From Spirochaetaceae bacterium (GTDB lineage Bacteria; Spirochaetota; Spirochaetia; B11-G9): a stretch of 64,000 nt of DNA. The notes under the pieces were generated by a model, which was not told the origin of the DNA, did no database searches, and saw only the letters and a program-made list of their open reading frames with translations. A program made the translations under genes and the position numbers. Shown here one piece after another: positions 44,621 through 53,080 of the stretch; the stretch's first letter is position 1, and each line of letters begins with the position of its first letter. The stretch covers positions 1 to 64,000 of the forward strand of contig WGCU01000056.1 in assembly GCA_015493635.1 (NCBI GenBank). The letters run 5' to 3'.

Positions 44621-45282
44621 ATAGCCTGAAGCATCCCCTTACCGGAAGACCGTTCACCCTTCCGGTAAGACCACTTCCTGATATCCGCTGGATTGCCGGC
44701 GGCTCCTGCGGCGGGAAAACGGTCAGCAGCCGCCATATTTCAAAAACCACGGGAATACCGCTGTACGGCTGTGATGAGAACAGACAGCTTCATTACGAAC
44801 GGGCAGATCCTGAACTTCATCCAGTGTTAAGCCGCAAAATTGTATGGGCGGATTTTTTTGCTTCTACAGAGGAGGAGATTTTTATATTCTGGGAAGCTCT
44901 GTGTTTTGAACGTATGGAGATGATTTTTGAAGATCTTTCTCTGCTCCCGTTAAAGGGACCGGTTATTGTGGAGGGCGTATATGCTGTTCCGGAAATGATA
45001 AGAACAGTAACTCCGGATGCTCCCGCTCTTTTCCTCTTTGCTGATGAAGAATTCCTTCGTTCCTGTTACTACGGCAGAGAATCTACAATCTGGATGGAGG
45101 ATGCTTTCGCCGTGTGTGACAATCCGGAGAAGACGAAAGAAGAATGGATGAGAAAATGGCTCCCCATCGATGCTGACCGCAGAAAACGTGCTTTGGCCTG
45201 CGGATATTCCTGTCTTGAAGCAAAGAGTACAACCGGCTGGAAGATCTATGAGAAATCAATACAGAGAATACTGTCTCTGTAG
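44611..45282 (+). CDS. P-loop kinase-like protein coupled to icd, function unknown
   Basis: A 223-residue protein with phosphate-binding loop [12 protein letters not shown] (residues 30-41) and a later beta strand [15 protein letters not shown] that could be a Walker B/VEG segment like those of uridine or shikimate kinases. [20 protein letters not shown] may hold substrate. The start TTG overlaps icd by 10 bp, so it is translated with it. A role in regulating isocitrate dehydrogenase or phosphorylating a small molecule is speculation. No family name can be given. Confidence 0.65.
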   Translation: MHVDSLKHPLTGRPFTLPVRPLPDIRWIAGGSCGGKTVSSRHISKTTGIPLYGCDENRQLHYERADPELHPVLSRKIVWADFFASTEEEIFIFWEALCFERMEMIFEDLSLLPLKGPVIVEGVYAVPEMIRTVTPDAPALFLFADEEFLRSCYYGRESTIWMEDAFAVCDNPEKTKEEWMRKWLPIDADRRKRALACGYSCLEAKSTTGWKIYEKSIQRILSL

Positions 45283-45383
45283 CTTAAGATTACAAAACTG
45301 TAATGTTTAAAAAAGCTTTTTGTCTTGACGATGAAAGATTATAATGCGAAATTATCTATAGAAACTGATAAAAGGAGATGTAT

Positions 45384-46088
45384 ATGGGTTTTACAAATGA
45401 ATATGCGTACAACTCTTCTGCTGTCCGTGACCGGAGTATTATAAAAAATGTCTATCTCTGGATGACTGCGGGTCTTTTGCTGACTGGTGTTGTAGCATAC
45501 GGTCTGTCCAGTAATCCTTCTTTGATGCGCAGCATCATCACAAACCCGATTCTTTTCTTTGGTGCAATGATTGCTGAACTCGGTCTTGTTATGTACCTTT
45601 CCGCCCGGATTATGCAGATGAGCGTTCAGGGTGCAACCTTTGCTTTTGCCCTTTACTCAGCTCTTAACGGAGTTACCATGTCTGTTATCTTTCTGGCTTA
45701 TACAGGAGCAACTATTTCCCTTGCGTTTTTTACAACCGCGGCAACCTTCGGAGCCATGAGTTTGTATGCCATGACAACGAAGCGTGATCTTTCCGGGTTT
45801 GGACACTACCTTATGATGGGTGTTATTGGTATTATCATTGTTTCAGTGATAAATATCTTTCTAAAGAGTCCGGCGGTGTACTATCTTATTTCGTATATCG
45901 GTGTTGCTGTTTTTATGGGGTTGACAGCCTTTGATACTCAGCGGATCCTGCAGATGAGCAACCAGATGAGCGGTTCCGTCGGAGAAGCTGACTATGTCAG
46001 GCTTTCCATCATGGGAGCTTTAAAATTGTATCTTGATTTTATAAACATATTTCTCTTTCTCTTAAGGATATTCGGTAGAAGAAGATAA
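45384..46088 (+). CDS. Bax inhibitor-1/YccA family membrane protein
   Basis: ATG at 45384 has GGAG six bases upstream; an ATG at 45378 overlaps the ribosome site. A 234-residue protein with about seven hydrophobic helices, beginning with NVYLWMTAGLLLTGVVAYGL and ending FDTQRILQMSNQMSG then FLFLLRIFGRRR. The AFDTQRI segment is the family signature, with acidic residues linked to ion leak in relatives. Followed by an intrinsic terminator. Confidence 0.92.
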   Translation: MGFTNEYAYNSSAVRDRSIIKNVYLWMTAGLLLTGVVAYGLSSNPSLMRSIITNPILFFGAMIAELGLVMYLSARIMQMSVQGATFAFALYSALNGVTMSVIFLAYTGATISLAFFTTAATFGAMSLYAMTTKRDLSGFGHYLMMGVIGIIIVSVINIFLKSPAVYYLISYIGVAVFMGLTAFDTQRILQMSNQMSGSVGEADYVRLSIMGALKLYLDFINIFLFLLRIFGRRR

Positions 46089-46140
46089 TTCCTTTTTAGA
46101 ACATCACTCGGTATTTATACCGGTGAATGACAATATATGA

Positions 46141-46176
46141 ACCGTCTGTTTTTTTTAAGAGCAGGCGGTTTTTTTA
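46141..46176 (+). terminator. Intrinsic terminator after the Bax inhibitor-1 gene
   Basis: AACCGTCTG (46141-46149) pairs with CAGGCGGTT (46163-46171, one G-T pair), with a T-rich loop, followed by a run of T to 46176. Confidence 0.85.
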
Positions 46177-46291
46177 TGCAGGAAAGTGCTATCTCTACAA
46201 GCTGCTGCAGATATGAAGCGATCTCCGGTATGTCTTAAAACGTATCTAGAATTTTTTTTACGTTAAATTTTTAGCCTATGCGTTAATGATT

Positions 46292-46363
46292 GGAGGGGCG
46301 CGAAGCGGTCCGGTTTACCGGACGGAACCCCCGGAAAGCATGACCCGAAGGGGAACGCCCAGG
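46292..46363. other. GC-rich structured element, three nested hairpins (repeat or small RNA candidate)
   Basis: In the 249-bp gap between the terminator and the next gene. GGGCG (46296-46300) pairs with CGCCC (46356-46360) and encloses GTCCGG-TTTA-CCGGAC (46308-46323) and CCCC/GGGG (46329-46332 with 46350-46353; an inner CCC-GAA-GGG is also possible). GC content is far above the AT-rich flanks. It looks like a three-way junction, either a dispersed extragenic repeat or a structured RNA. The rest of the gap shows nothing recognisable. Confidence 0.45.
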
Positions 46364-46425
46364 GTTTTAGAAGTTGATTTTCTTGTTATTTCACCATAGT
46401 ATGTCAGGACGGGAGGAAACAAACG

Positions 46426-47985
46426 GTGACACTGCAAGAATTATTCCTGAAAAATCGGCCTGAAGGGGAGTCCGGGAAGATAGAAATAGCCCTGCCGGTA
46501 AGAATAAAGAAATTACACAAGGTGCTTCAAAAGGCCATGGCCTCGTTTCAAGATAAAACTTTTGTTTTACCGCCTGAACAGGTTAAGGAGCTATCAGTTA
46601 TTTTGATAGAATTTGCAGAGGATCTTTACTGTGGTTTAGGGTTTTGGCAAGCATTTGAGAAGTACAACAGTGAATTTTTTAATACACCCCTGCCTGTTGT
46701 TCTGGAGCCGGGAGAAACGATTGAAACTATGTTCAGCAGCAAAAGAATCCAGTTCCTCCTTCAGCATGTTTATGAAAAGATGGAACCGGAAATACTAATA
46801 GGATATTGTCATAGTGAACTTATTGAGCTGGCAGAGAAGGTATCAGAATTTCTTACCGGTTCATTTAACAGAATTCCTGAAACTTCCGGTATAGCTGCAT
46901 TACTTGCAGGAGCAAATGCAGAGGCCGGGGATGTTAAAAGAAAGCTTCTTTGGCTTGGAGTGCATTCCTATTTGTTTCGGTTGAGTTTTGCTGAATATTC
47001 GGAAGGAATTCCTTATGACGACATAGAGATCAATACCATTGACGACTTTCTCTGTGCCCGGAGTACAACTTTGTCAGGTCTTGGGGTGGTAGATATTCTG
47101 GCTGACTGTATTGATATTACAGCAGAAGAGAGGGGGGAGCTGAAAAGCTGGTATGAAAGGCACCTATCCGCATACAAAATAATAAAATCCGGGGAGAGAG
47201 ATATTACAGCGTTAAATATTGTTACTGATCAGGAATACAGTATACATACCGGTGCGTTTACAAGCCAGTTTAAGGAATCCAATGTGGTCCTGGGAAGCTT
47301 GATCCCCTGGAGAGGGGATTGGTATTGGTCAGGATCCCAACAGATATATAGAGATCTCCCTGATGAAGAAATTGAAGATATAAAAAGGATCTATTTAGAT
47401 AAACCCACAATACTGTATCGGTACCGCAAGGACCTTCTTCAAAAAGCAGTAGCGGTAAACAGAATTCAATATGAGAGATTTATAGATTATTATGGTGATG
47501 ATATTGCTGTGTTTCCGAATGGCCGGGAACTGGCTGCCTCTGAGAAGAAAAGGAGCCGGTATATTTTCGAGAAATATTTGTCAAAGAAAGAACAAAAGGC
47601 TTTTATCCAGAAGCATAATCCGGAAGACGGGTTTCCTTATTACAGGTATCCGGAAAAATTACTTAATGAAGATAAGGGAGTAGCTCTCTTTTACGATGTG
47701 GATGAAGGGATAGAGATAGCAGTCTTCTTTGATTATATTTTAAGTGCCTTTAAGAAAAAAGGTAACAATTTGACTGAGGATGAAACTGAAAGTATTGCCG
47801 GTTTTGTAAAAGCATACAATCTTAGTCCCAAATTTGTAAAAAGAATGATTAAAGACTATGGCAGTGAATCTATAGTAAAAGCGTTTATGATTGAGAAAGA
47901 AGATGAGCTTGTTATAGATTATTTGCTGCGGAAATACAAAGGACAGTTTTACAGGAATCGATATCCCACTTTGACCGTTCATTAA
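46426..47985 (+). CDS. Orphan 519-residue protein of unknown function
   Basis: A GTG start with GGGAGG upstream. The first 200 residues are helical (LHKVLQKAMASFQDKTFVLP and others). Residues about 268-308 form a beta-rich stretch (TDQEYSIHTGAFTSQFKESN, then VVLGSLIPWRGDWYWSGSQQ) that recalls a segment preceding SEC-C modules in some proteins, but no SEC-C cysteines follow. The C-terminal 150 residues are helical and basic. No signal peptide or membrane segment. Base composition is more AT-rich than the neighbours and the gene stands alone between a structured element and a convergent operon, which suggests acquisition by transfer. Confidence 0.7.
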   Translation: MTLQELFLKNRPEGESGKIEIALPVRIKKLHKVLQKAMASFQDKTFVLPPEQVKELSVILIEFAEDLYCGLGFWQAFEKYNSEFFNTPLPVVLEPGETIETMFSSKRIQFLLQHVYEKMEPEILIGYCHSELIELAEKVSEFLTGSFNRIPETSGIAALLAGANAEAGDVKRKLLWLGVHSYLFRLSFAEYSEGIPYDDIEINTIDDFLCARSTTLSGLGVVDILADCIDITAEERGELKSWYERHLSAYKIIKSGERDITALNIVTDQEYSIHTGAFTSQFKESNVVLGSLIPWRGDWYWSGSQQIYRDLPDEEIEDIKRIYLDKPTILYRYRKDLLQKAVAVNRIQYERFIDYYGDDIAVFPNGRELAASEKKRSRYIFEKYLSKKEQKAFIQKHNPEDGFPYYRYPEKLLNEDKGVALFYDVDEGIEIAVFFDYILSAFKKKGNNLTEDETESIAGFVKAYNLSPKFVKRMIKDYGSESIVKAFMIEKEDELVIDYLLRKYKGQFYRNRYPTLTVH

Positions 47986-48038
47986 AGAGGCCGGTTGTTA
48001 ACACTATGCAGCGGACTCTTACTGTAATCTGGTCAAGA

Positions 48039-48779
48039 TTAGATTCGAAAGTTGCTTCTTTGATCCCTCGTTACTTTGCTTTTCAGGTCGGGGTCGGTAC
48101 TCCGGACAAGCTCGGGAATATCTCCCGCCAGCCCCATCTTGTCGTTTTTCAGTATCATAAGACCGGAAATACCCGGTATCTTCATTATACGGTCAAGGGC
48201 CGGGTTGATATCGCTTTCTTTCTTTACAAGATTGCAGGCAAGGGTTGCCGCTGCATCGGCCAGGGCCCCGGAGAGAGAAAAAACGGTAGTTAAACTGCAT
48301 TTTCCGAAGCTTAGCGAATGACCCATGGTGCTGGAGGAGGAGCATACCGCCATGGGTGTCTGGTCCGGCTTGATTCTAAAGGCCAGGGTGTCCTTGAATG
48401 GGGTTCCGCCGGCGTATATCCCGAGGGTCAATTCCTTTGAAAGCCGTAAAAAGAGATCCCCGCCGTTTTCCACAATGGCTTCTTCGCAGCCGGACTGTAC
48501 AGCCGCCGCGGCTGCTCTTTCGGCAAAGGTTCCCGCTACTGCTGCCATGGGGCCGACTCCTACAGTACAAGATGCTGTGTGCATTTCCCTGGCTGTACCG
48601 GGTGCATCCTCTGCCAGGCTGTCGAGGGGTTCCAGTGCTGCAGCAAACTGTCTGCTGCTGTCAATAAACCGTTCCAGTTCATTCCTCATGGCGGTAATTT
48701 CCCGGACAGCGTCATCGAATCCGCAGGAAAGTATCCGGTAGTGAGCCTGTTTGTAGGAAAACCTGCGGAATTCCCTCAT
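48039..48779 (-). CDS. UPF0280/COG2122 ApbE-like protein, homocysteine biosynthesis candidate
   Basis: About 246 residues from the ATG at 48779 (an in-frame TTG at 48812 is possible). The body has the COG2122 pattern: TASCTVGVGPMAAVAGTFAE, AIVENGGDLFLRLSKELTLG and MAVCSSSSTMGHSLSFGKCS. These proteins are distant relatives of the flavin transferase ApbE. In methanogens a COG2122 protein works with COG1900 and NIL-ferredoxin proteins in making homocysteine from aspartate semialdehyde. Those two partners are the next genes upstream here. A 91-bp cloverleaf repeat separates it from them. Confidence 0.82.
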   Translation of the reverse strand: MREFRRFSYKQAHYRILSCGFDDAVREITAMRNELERFIDSSRQFAAALEPLDSLAEDAPGTAREMHTASCTVGVGPMAAVAGTFAERAAAAAVQSGCEEAIVENGGDLFLRLSKELTLGIYAGGTPFKDTLAFRIKPDQTPMAVCSSSSTMGHSLSFGKCSLTTVFSLSGALADAAATLACNLVKKESDINPALDRIMKIPGISGLMILKNDKMGLAGDIPELVRSTDPDLKSKVTRDQRSNFRI

Positions 48780-48849
48780 GTTATTCTCAAACGAGTGAGT
48801 GGAGCGGGACAACTTGGTGGTTCCGTTTCTTGAAGCGGGTGCAGAGAAC

Positions 48850-48940
48850 GAAAGGTGTCAATACCCCGCGGCTCTGCCGCGGAATAGTCCGCCATAGCGG
48901 CCTGGGTCCAGGGCTCTGCCCTGGGGTATTGATACCTTTC
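48850..48940. repeat. Cloverleaf-like inverted-repeat element (91 bp)
   Basis: Terminal arms of 18 bp (48850-48867 with 48923-48940, one G-T pair) enclose three hairpins: CCGCGGC-TCT-GCCGCGG (48866-48882), CCGC-CATA-GCGG (48889-48900) and CCAGGGC-TCT-GCCCTGG (48908-48924). The outer hairpins share the core GCTCTGCC. The element lies between two operon genes, and its edge supplies the stop codon of the ferredoxin gene. The shape suggests a REP/MITE-like mobile repeat or a transcript-processing structure. Confidence 0.85.
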
Positions 48941-49355
48941 ATTCCTGGAAGATGGACTGGCATGCGCCGTAGGGGCAGTTGTCGATGCAGCCGAGGCAGT
49001 CGATACAGAGCTCGGAATCGAAGATTACCTTCATGGTTGCAGTATCCTGAATATGGAGGGCATTTACCGGGCAGTGGGTCAGGCAGTTTCCGCAGGAAGT
49101 ACAGACTGCTTCATCCCAGCGGAAAGATTTCTGTGCATCATCAACGGTTACACCCTGCTCTTTTATAAAGGCAATTCCTTTGTCTATATTTTCTTCACTG
49201 CCTGTTATATCAAGAATAAGTGATCCCTTCTCTTCAGCTGTTATCCGTGCGCGGTAGATGTTGGTGATGAGGTCGAAATCCTTTACCAGATGGTATACGA
49301 TAGGTTTGTCAACACTGTCTTTGAGAAATGTCAGCAGCAGTTTTTGTGTTTTCAT
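48939..49355 (-). CDS. NIL-domain 2[4Fe-4S] ferredoxin, homocysteine biosynthesis partner
   Basis: A 138-residue protein: N-terminal NIL domain (KLLLTFLKDSVDKPIVYHLV, residues about 5-75) and a C-terminal ferredoxin with CTSCGNCLTHCP and CIDCLGCIDNCP, two full cluster sets. NIL-ferredoxins coupled to COG1900 proteins are required for homocysteine formation in methanogens, where the clusters may handle electrons or sulfide. It overlaps the COG1900 gene by 4 bp. The stop codon falls on the edge of the downstream cloverleaf repeat. Confidence 0.9.
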   Translation of the reverse strand: MKTQKLLLTFLKDSVDKPIVYHLVKDFDLITNIYRARITAEEKGSLILDITGSEENIDKGIAFIKEQGVTVDDAQKSFRWDEAVCTSCGNCLTHCPVNALHIQDTATMKVIFDSELCIDCLGCIDNCPYGACQSIFQE

Positions 49356-50542
49356 GAACGGCCGTCCTTAACAAAAAGAGATTTCATTTTCTGATTTACA
49401 GGGAGTTTTTTAAAGGGTTCGGTGAGGAGAAAGGTCCCGTCCTCAATCTCGCCTTTAAGTAAATTTGCTATTTTCAGGGCTTTTTCATAGGAGGACATGG
49501 ATGATGTTTCCCGTTCTTTTCCCATGAGGGAAATCTTGCCGGATTTTAACGCTTCATAGGTTACTGACCCGAGAGTTTTTCCTGTTTTGTTGGGATAATC
49601 GTAGGAGTAATCTATAATCTGCGCTTTAATATCCCTGTCCCGTATTGTTGTATACTTTAATATCTCCTCATTTAATACAGGGATGGGTATCCCTACTCCC
49701 ACCGCCATGGAAACGCCGTACCCTTTCAGGCTGACCCCTCGGATAAACTCGGCATCCATTTCTTTCATGTCACCTGTGAGGGCAAGGGTTCCCGCCCCCT
49801 CTTCCGGAACACCGTTGATGCTTCTCAGGACATCAGATGTATGCTGTGTCCCTTCGGCATACACATGACCCCTGGCACCGGCAAGCCACACGGATGTACC
49901 AATACCGATTGTTTTATAGAGAGGATCGTTCAACAGCGGAGACAGCTGCCCCGCGGAAGAATATGACACATTCCCCATATTTGGTTTAAGCATCCCCATG
50001 TAGGTGTACAGCGGTCTGTTTGATCTATTTACTGCAACGTTGTAGTTCTGATAACAGTTCCTCGGATTTACCATGATAGCCTGGTTGAGATCATGTATGG
50101 TAAAGGTGGTCCGTATCTCTCTTCTCGGGTACTCATCGGTACCGTAGGAGAGGGCAAAAAGTTGCAGTTCTTTACCGGCTATCAGTTTTTCAATAACGTG
50201 TCCTCCCCCAAACCTGAACTCTCCTGGATAATCAAGGTTGGCGGGATCGTTATGCCTGAGCTGGGTTGCTCCCATAAAAAGGTCAACAGCGGCAATACCC
50301 GAATAGGCGAGGACATCGTCTATCCATGCCTCGGTTATCCGGATTTTGGGAGTGCTGTGGCCGAAGTTGATAAAACAGCCGGAAGAACACATGGGGCCGA
50401 ATGTTGCGGTTGTTACAACATCAACCTCCTTTGCAGCTTTTTCAAGGCCCTTTTTGTCTACGTAATCGATAATTTCCGCCGCTGTAAGAACCACTGCCTT
50501 TTTTGAGGCTATTTTTTCGTTTATTTCCGTGTATGTTTTCAT
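49352..50542 (-). CDS. Homocysteine biosynthesis protein, COG1900/DUF39
   Basis: A 396-residue protein of the DUF39 family. Landmarks are TATFGPMCSSGCFINFGHST with Cys52 and Cys56, VDLFMGATQLRHNDPANLDY, GGGHVIEKLIAGKELQLFA, MVNPRNCYQNYNVAVNRSNR with Cys163, and YAEGTQHTSD. Family members work with a NIL-ferredoxin to put sulfide into an activated aspartate semialdehyde, giving homocysteine without a classical sulfhydrylase. Conserved cysteines would carry the sulfur. It is the first gene of the set and has a promoter close against the ATG. Confidence 0.9.
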   Translation of the reverse strand: MKTYTEINEKIASKKAVVLTAAEIIDYVDKKGLEKAAKEVDVVTTATFGPMCSSGCFINFGHSTPKIRITEAWIDDVLAYSGIAAVDLFMGATQLRHNDPANLDYPGEFRFGGGHVIEKLIAGKELQLFALSYGTDEYPRREIRTTFTIHDLNQAIMVNPRNCYQNYNVAVNRSNRPLYTYMGMLKPNMGNVSYSSAGQLSPLLNDPLYKTIGIGTSVWLAGARGHVYAEGTQHTSDVLRSINGVPEEGAGTLALTGDMKEMDAEFIRGVSLKGYGVSMAVGVGIPIPVLNEEILKYTTIRDRDIKAQIIDYSYDYPNKTGKTLGSVTYEALKSGKISLMGKERETSSMSSYEKALKIANLLKGEIEDGTFLLTEPFKKLPVNQKMKSLFVKDGRS

Positions 50543-50552
50543 GATAAGCGGT

Positions 50553-50581
50553 ATGGTATCAGCATGAAAATATTTTTACAA
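50553..50581 (-). promoter_or_regulatory. Promoter of the homocysteine operon
   Basis: On the minus strand TTGTAA (50581-50576), 17-bp spacer, TACCAT (50558-50553). The leader before the ATG at 50542 would be only about three bases and no Shine-Dalgarno is present, so it may be nearly leaderless. Confidence 0.5.
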
Positions 50582-50587
50582 TATGTG

Positions 50588-50615
50588 TTGCATTTATTCA
50601 GGTTCCTATTAGAAT
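50588..50615 (+). promoter_or_regulatory. Promoter of the cheY-like gene
   Basis: TTGCAT (50588-50593), 16-bp spacer, TAGAAT (50610-50615), 31 bp upstream of the TTG start. Confidence 0.55.
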
Positions 50616-50646
50616 AGAGTAAACAGTTTCTAAAGTGGAGGATAGA

Positions 50647-51084
50647 TTGAAAGCGAACAGTGATTTCCCTGCCATAAACAACCGGCAGCCTATCGGGATA
50701 AAGGCGGATGGGACACCGTACGGTGTTCTTATTGTTGATGACTCGATGTTTGTTAAGAAACAGCTCACGCAGATACTCAACTCAGAGGGATTTGAAGTTG
50801 TTGAAACGGCATCTCACGGTGCTGACGGCGTAGAGAAATATAAAGCTCTTAAGGACAAGATTGATCTTGTAACGATGGACATAACCATGCCGGGAATGGA
50901 CGGTGTGACGGCTCTTGAGCGGATTATTGCGTTTGATCCTGAAGCAAAGGTCATTATGGTAAGTGCTCTGGGGAAGCAGGACCTTGTGAAAAAGTCATTT
51001 GTCATAGGCGCTAAAAATTATATTGTAAAACCATTGAACCGTCAAAAAGTTATAGAACGTCTGCAATCTGTTTTAGTACAGTAG
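50647..51084 (+). CDS. cheY: CheY-like response regulator with N-terminal extension
   Basis: TTG at 50647 with GGAGG five bases upstream is preferred to GTG at 50635, giving 145 residues. A 25-residue extension (MKANSDFPAINNRQPIGIKA) precedes the receiver. Phosphorylation pocket: VDDSMF, Asp in DLVTMDITMPGMDG, Thr/Ser in IMVSALG and Lys in NYIVKPLNR. The extension and the KADGTPYGVLIVDDS junction resemble the CheY of Treponema. No kinase is adjacent. It may be followed in the same transcript by a lipoprotein and FecR genes (44-bp gap). Confidence 0.85.
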   Translation: MKANSDFPAINNRQPIGIKADGTPYGVLIVDDSMFVKKQLTQILNSEGFEVVETASHGADGVEKYKALKDKIDLVTMDITMPGMDGVTALERIIAFDPEAKVIMVSALGKQDLVKKSFVIGAKNYIVKPLNRQKVIERLQSVLVQ

Positions 51085-51128
51085 TATCTGAAAAAAACGT
51101 TAAGGGATGAACGTAGAAGGGGTGGATA

Positions 51129-51602
51129 ATGAAAAATAAGCAGATCTTGATTATATTCGGAGTACTTGTTTTCTACGCAGTATTTCTGTTTTCCGGCTGT
51201 GCTACGACAAGAGGTGTCCCGCGGGAGGGTGCTGTGGAAAATCTTATGGAACTGATAAACAGCGGGAATACGGAGATGATAGTAAATATCACTAATACCC
51301 CCATGCTGGTGGATGGAGAGATGGTAAACAGAGACCAGGAAGTAACTTCTTTCTGGGCACAGGTAAACAAAGCGGGTTTCCGTATTCAAACCGGGAAAGA
51401 TATCCGGATACAGCCGGTAGATTCAGATACCTACCTTCTTTTTGGAGATACCATGGAAGTAAAAACATTTTTCTCAAAGTACGTACCAAAAACTGCGGTA
51501 ACCGCTGAAATAGAGGGAACAGGCGGGAAGTACGTATTTCTTCTTTCAGGCAGAAACGGAAAGTATCCTTATCTGTTCGGATTTACGGGGCCTGTACAAT
51601 GA
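51129..51602 (+). CDS. Lipoprotein of unknown function
   Basis: A 157-residue protein with a lipoprotein signal (ILIIFGVLVFYAVFLFSGCA, lipobox Cys about residue 24). The mature part is a single mixed alpha/beta domain (ENLMELINSGNTEMIVNITN). It overlaps the FecR gene by 4 bp. Probably anchored to a membrane facing the periplasm. Role unknown. Confidence 0.75.
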   Translation: MKNKQILIIFGVLVFYAVFLFSGCATTRGVPREGAVENLMELINSGNTEMIVNITNTPMLVDGEMVNRDQEVTSFWAQVNKAGFRIQTGKDIRIQPVDSDTYLLFGDTMEVKTFFSKYVPKTAVTAEIEGTGGKYVFLLSGRNGKYPYLFGFTGPVQ

Positions 51603-52615
51603 TGAAAAAATTATGTGCACTGATAGTATTTACCGGTTTGGTTGTTGGATTATACGCGCAAAGTGCGGATATAACCTATATCGATGGATGGGTTGATGTA
51701 ATATCTAAGGGTGCCCTGACAGAAGCACAGGAAGGGGATGTCCTCCACAGCGGCGATTCTGTTATTACCCGGGATGACAGTTTTGCTGAACTGGAACAGC
51801 AGAACCTCAGTACCATTACCGTGCAGCCCAATTCTATTTTCATGATCCAGGAGAAGGAAGGTGCAGGCGGCAGGGAGACGGTCCTTTCGACCACAGTAGG
51901 GGAAGTTTCTTTCAAGTTCGGTAAGCTCCTGGGAAAAGAGCCCGCCATAGCTACGCCGAGTATGGTTGCCGGTATCCGGGGGACTGAGTTTACCGTTTAC
52001 GCGGGAGAAGACGGATCTTCTCTCGTTGCTGTTACCAGCGGCCTTGTAACGGTAAGTGCAGAGGGTAAATCGGTGGATCTGCATCAGGATGAAGGGGTTG
52101 AAGTTAAATCCGGAGAAGCTCCCGGAGAAAAGTTTAAACTGAAAGGCAGAGAGCTTGATTTTTCCACCTGGAACAAAAAGAAATATGACGCATTGATGGC
52201 CAATCCCGTGACAGGGCTCCGGCAGCTGGGGAAACAGCTTGACGGATTCATTGCTGATATACAGGAATATGATACGGTGCTTAAAAAAATGAAGGCTGAT
52301 AAAGTGAAACTCAAAGCGTCGTGGCAGAGTATGCTGGATAAGGGGGAAAAGGACAAGGCCCGGGAGTTTTACAACAAGAACATTATGCCGATTGATCAAA
52401 AGCTGGGTCCGGTTTTCCTTAATATCCGCTACTACAGCCTTTCGGCCCTCTCTTTCCGCAGATTTATACTGGGAAAGGTGTATGTTGATATGAAAGCCCG
52501 TTACATTATTGACCGGAAAAATGAGCAGTACAGGAAGTTTATTGACAATTACCGGCTATTAATTGGAAAGTTTGAGAAAGATGTGGTACCTTTTTTGGAT
52601 AGGAATGATTTTTAA
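51599..52615 (+). CDS. Secreted FecR-domain protein
   Basis: A 338-residue protein with a signal peptide (MMKKLCALIVFTGLVVGLYA), a FecR domain at about 30-180 (DVLHSGDSVITRDDSFAELE, then VAGIRGTEFTVYAGEDGSSL) and a helical C-terminal half. In this family the FecR fold is often used as a periplasmic or surface scaffold and not as an anti-sigma factor. No sigma factor is adjacent. It is followed by another lipoprotein and a second FecR-like protein. Confidence 0.85.
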   Translation: MMKKLCALIVFTGLVVGLYAQSADITYIDGWVDVISKGALTEAQEGDVLHSGDSVITRDDSFAELEQQNLSTITVQPNSIFMIQEKEGAGGRETVLSTTVGEVSFKFGKLLGKEPAIATPSMVAGIRGTEFTVYAGEDGSSLVAVTSGLVTVSAEGKSVDLHQDEGVEVKSGEAPGEKFKLKGRELDFSTWNKKKYDALMANPVTGLRQLGKQLDGFIADIQEYDTVLKKMKADKVKLKASWQSMLDKGEKDKAREFYNKNIMPIDQKLGPVFLNIRYYSLSALSFRRFILGKVYVDMKARYIIDRKNEQYRKFIDNYRLLIGKFEKDVVPFLDRNDF

Positions 52616-52630
52616 GGGGAGAAAGTATTG

Positions 52631-53059
52631 ATGAATAAGAAGATGAAGATAGTTTTACTGGCCGGGATTGTGCTGGCTGTTCTTGTGCTTGGATCATGCA
52701 GTCTCATTGCAGGGATGTCCATTGAAATGAGGGTTGCCCAGTTTCAAACAGATTTGAATACTACTGAAAGGACGGATATCATTGACAATTTTTCATCGAA
52801 ATGTGAAGACTATAATCAGATAAATACTTCAAGTTATTGGAATGATAACTCTACTTGGGCAGTAGGTAATAAACCCTTTGCTATTGTTATTTCGTCCACA
52901 GACAGTCCAAATGCCTATGGAACCATGAAATACTCAGGAACTTCTACTCCTATTCATTTTGAAATGGTAAATGAGGGAATTCTCGGCGGCTGGAAGATTT
53001 TAAAAATATGGACTGGTGATAATGATGCAAATCCGCAGATAAAGGTCCTCGTCCACTAG
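52631..53059 (+). CDS. Lipoprotein of unknown function
   Basis: About 142 residues from the ATG at 52631 (TTG at 52628 is possible). Signal MKIVLLAGIVLAVLVLGSCS with lipobox Cys about residue 23. The mature part is small and beta-rich (WAVGNKPFAIVISSTDSPNA). It probably localises with the FecR proteins on either side. Function unknown. Confidence 0.75.
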   Translation: MNKKMKIVLLAGIVLAVLVLGSCSLIAGMSIEMRVAQFQTDLNTTERTDIIDNFSSKCEDYNQINTSSYWNDNSTWAVGNKPFAIVISSTDSPNAYGTMKYSGTSTPIHFEMVNEGILGGWKILKIWTGDNDANPQIKVLVH

Positions 53060-53080
53060 AACTATTTACGGAGGAATAGT

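Noticed and set aside
45320-45350. TTGACG/TATAAT promoter before the Bax inhibitor-1 gene
   Set aside because: A good TATAAT is present, but TTGACG lies only 9 bp from it and no other -35 box fits a 16-18 bp spacer.
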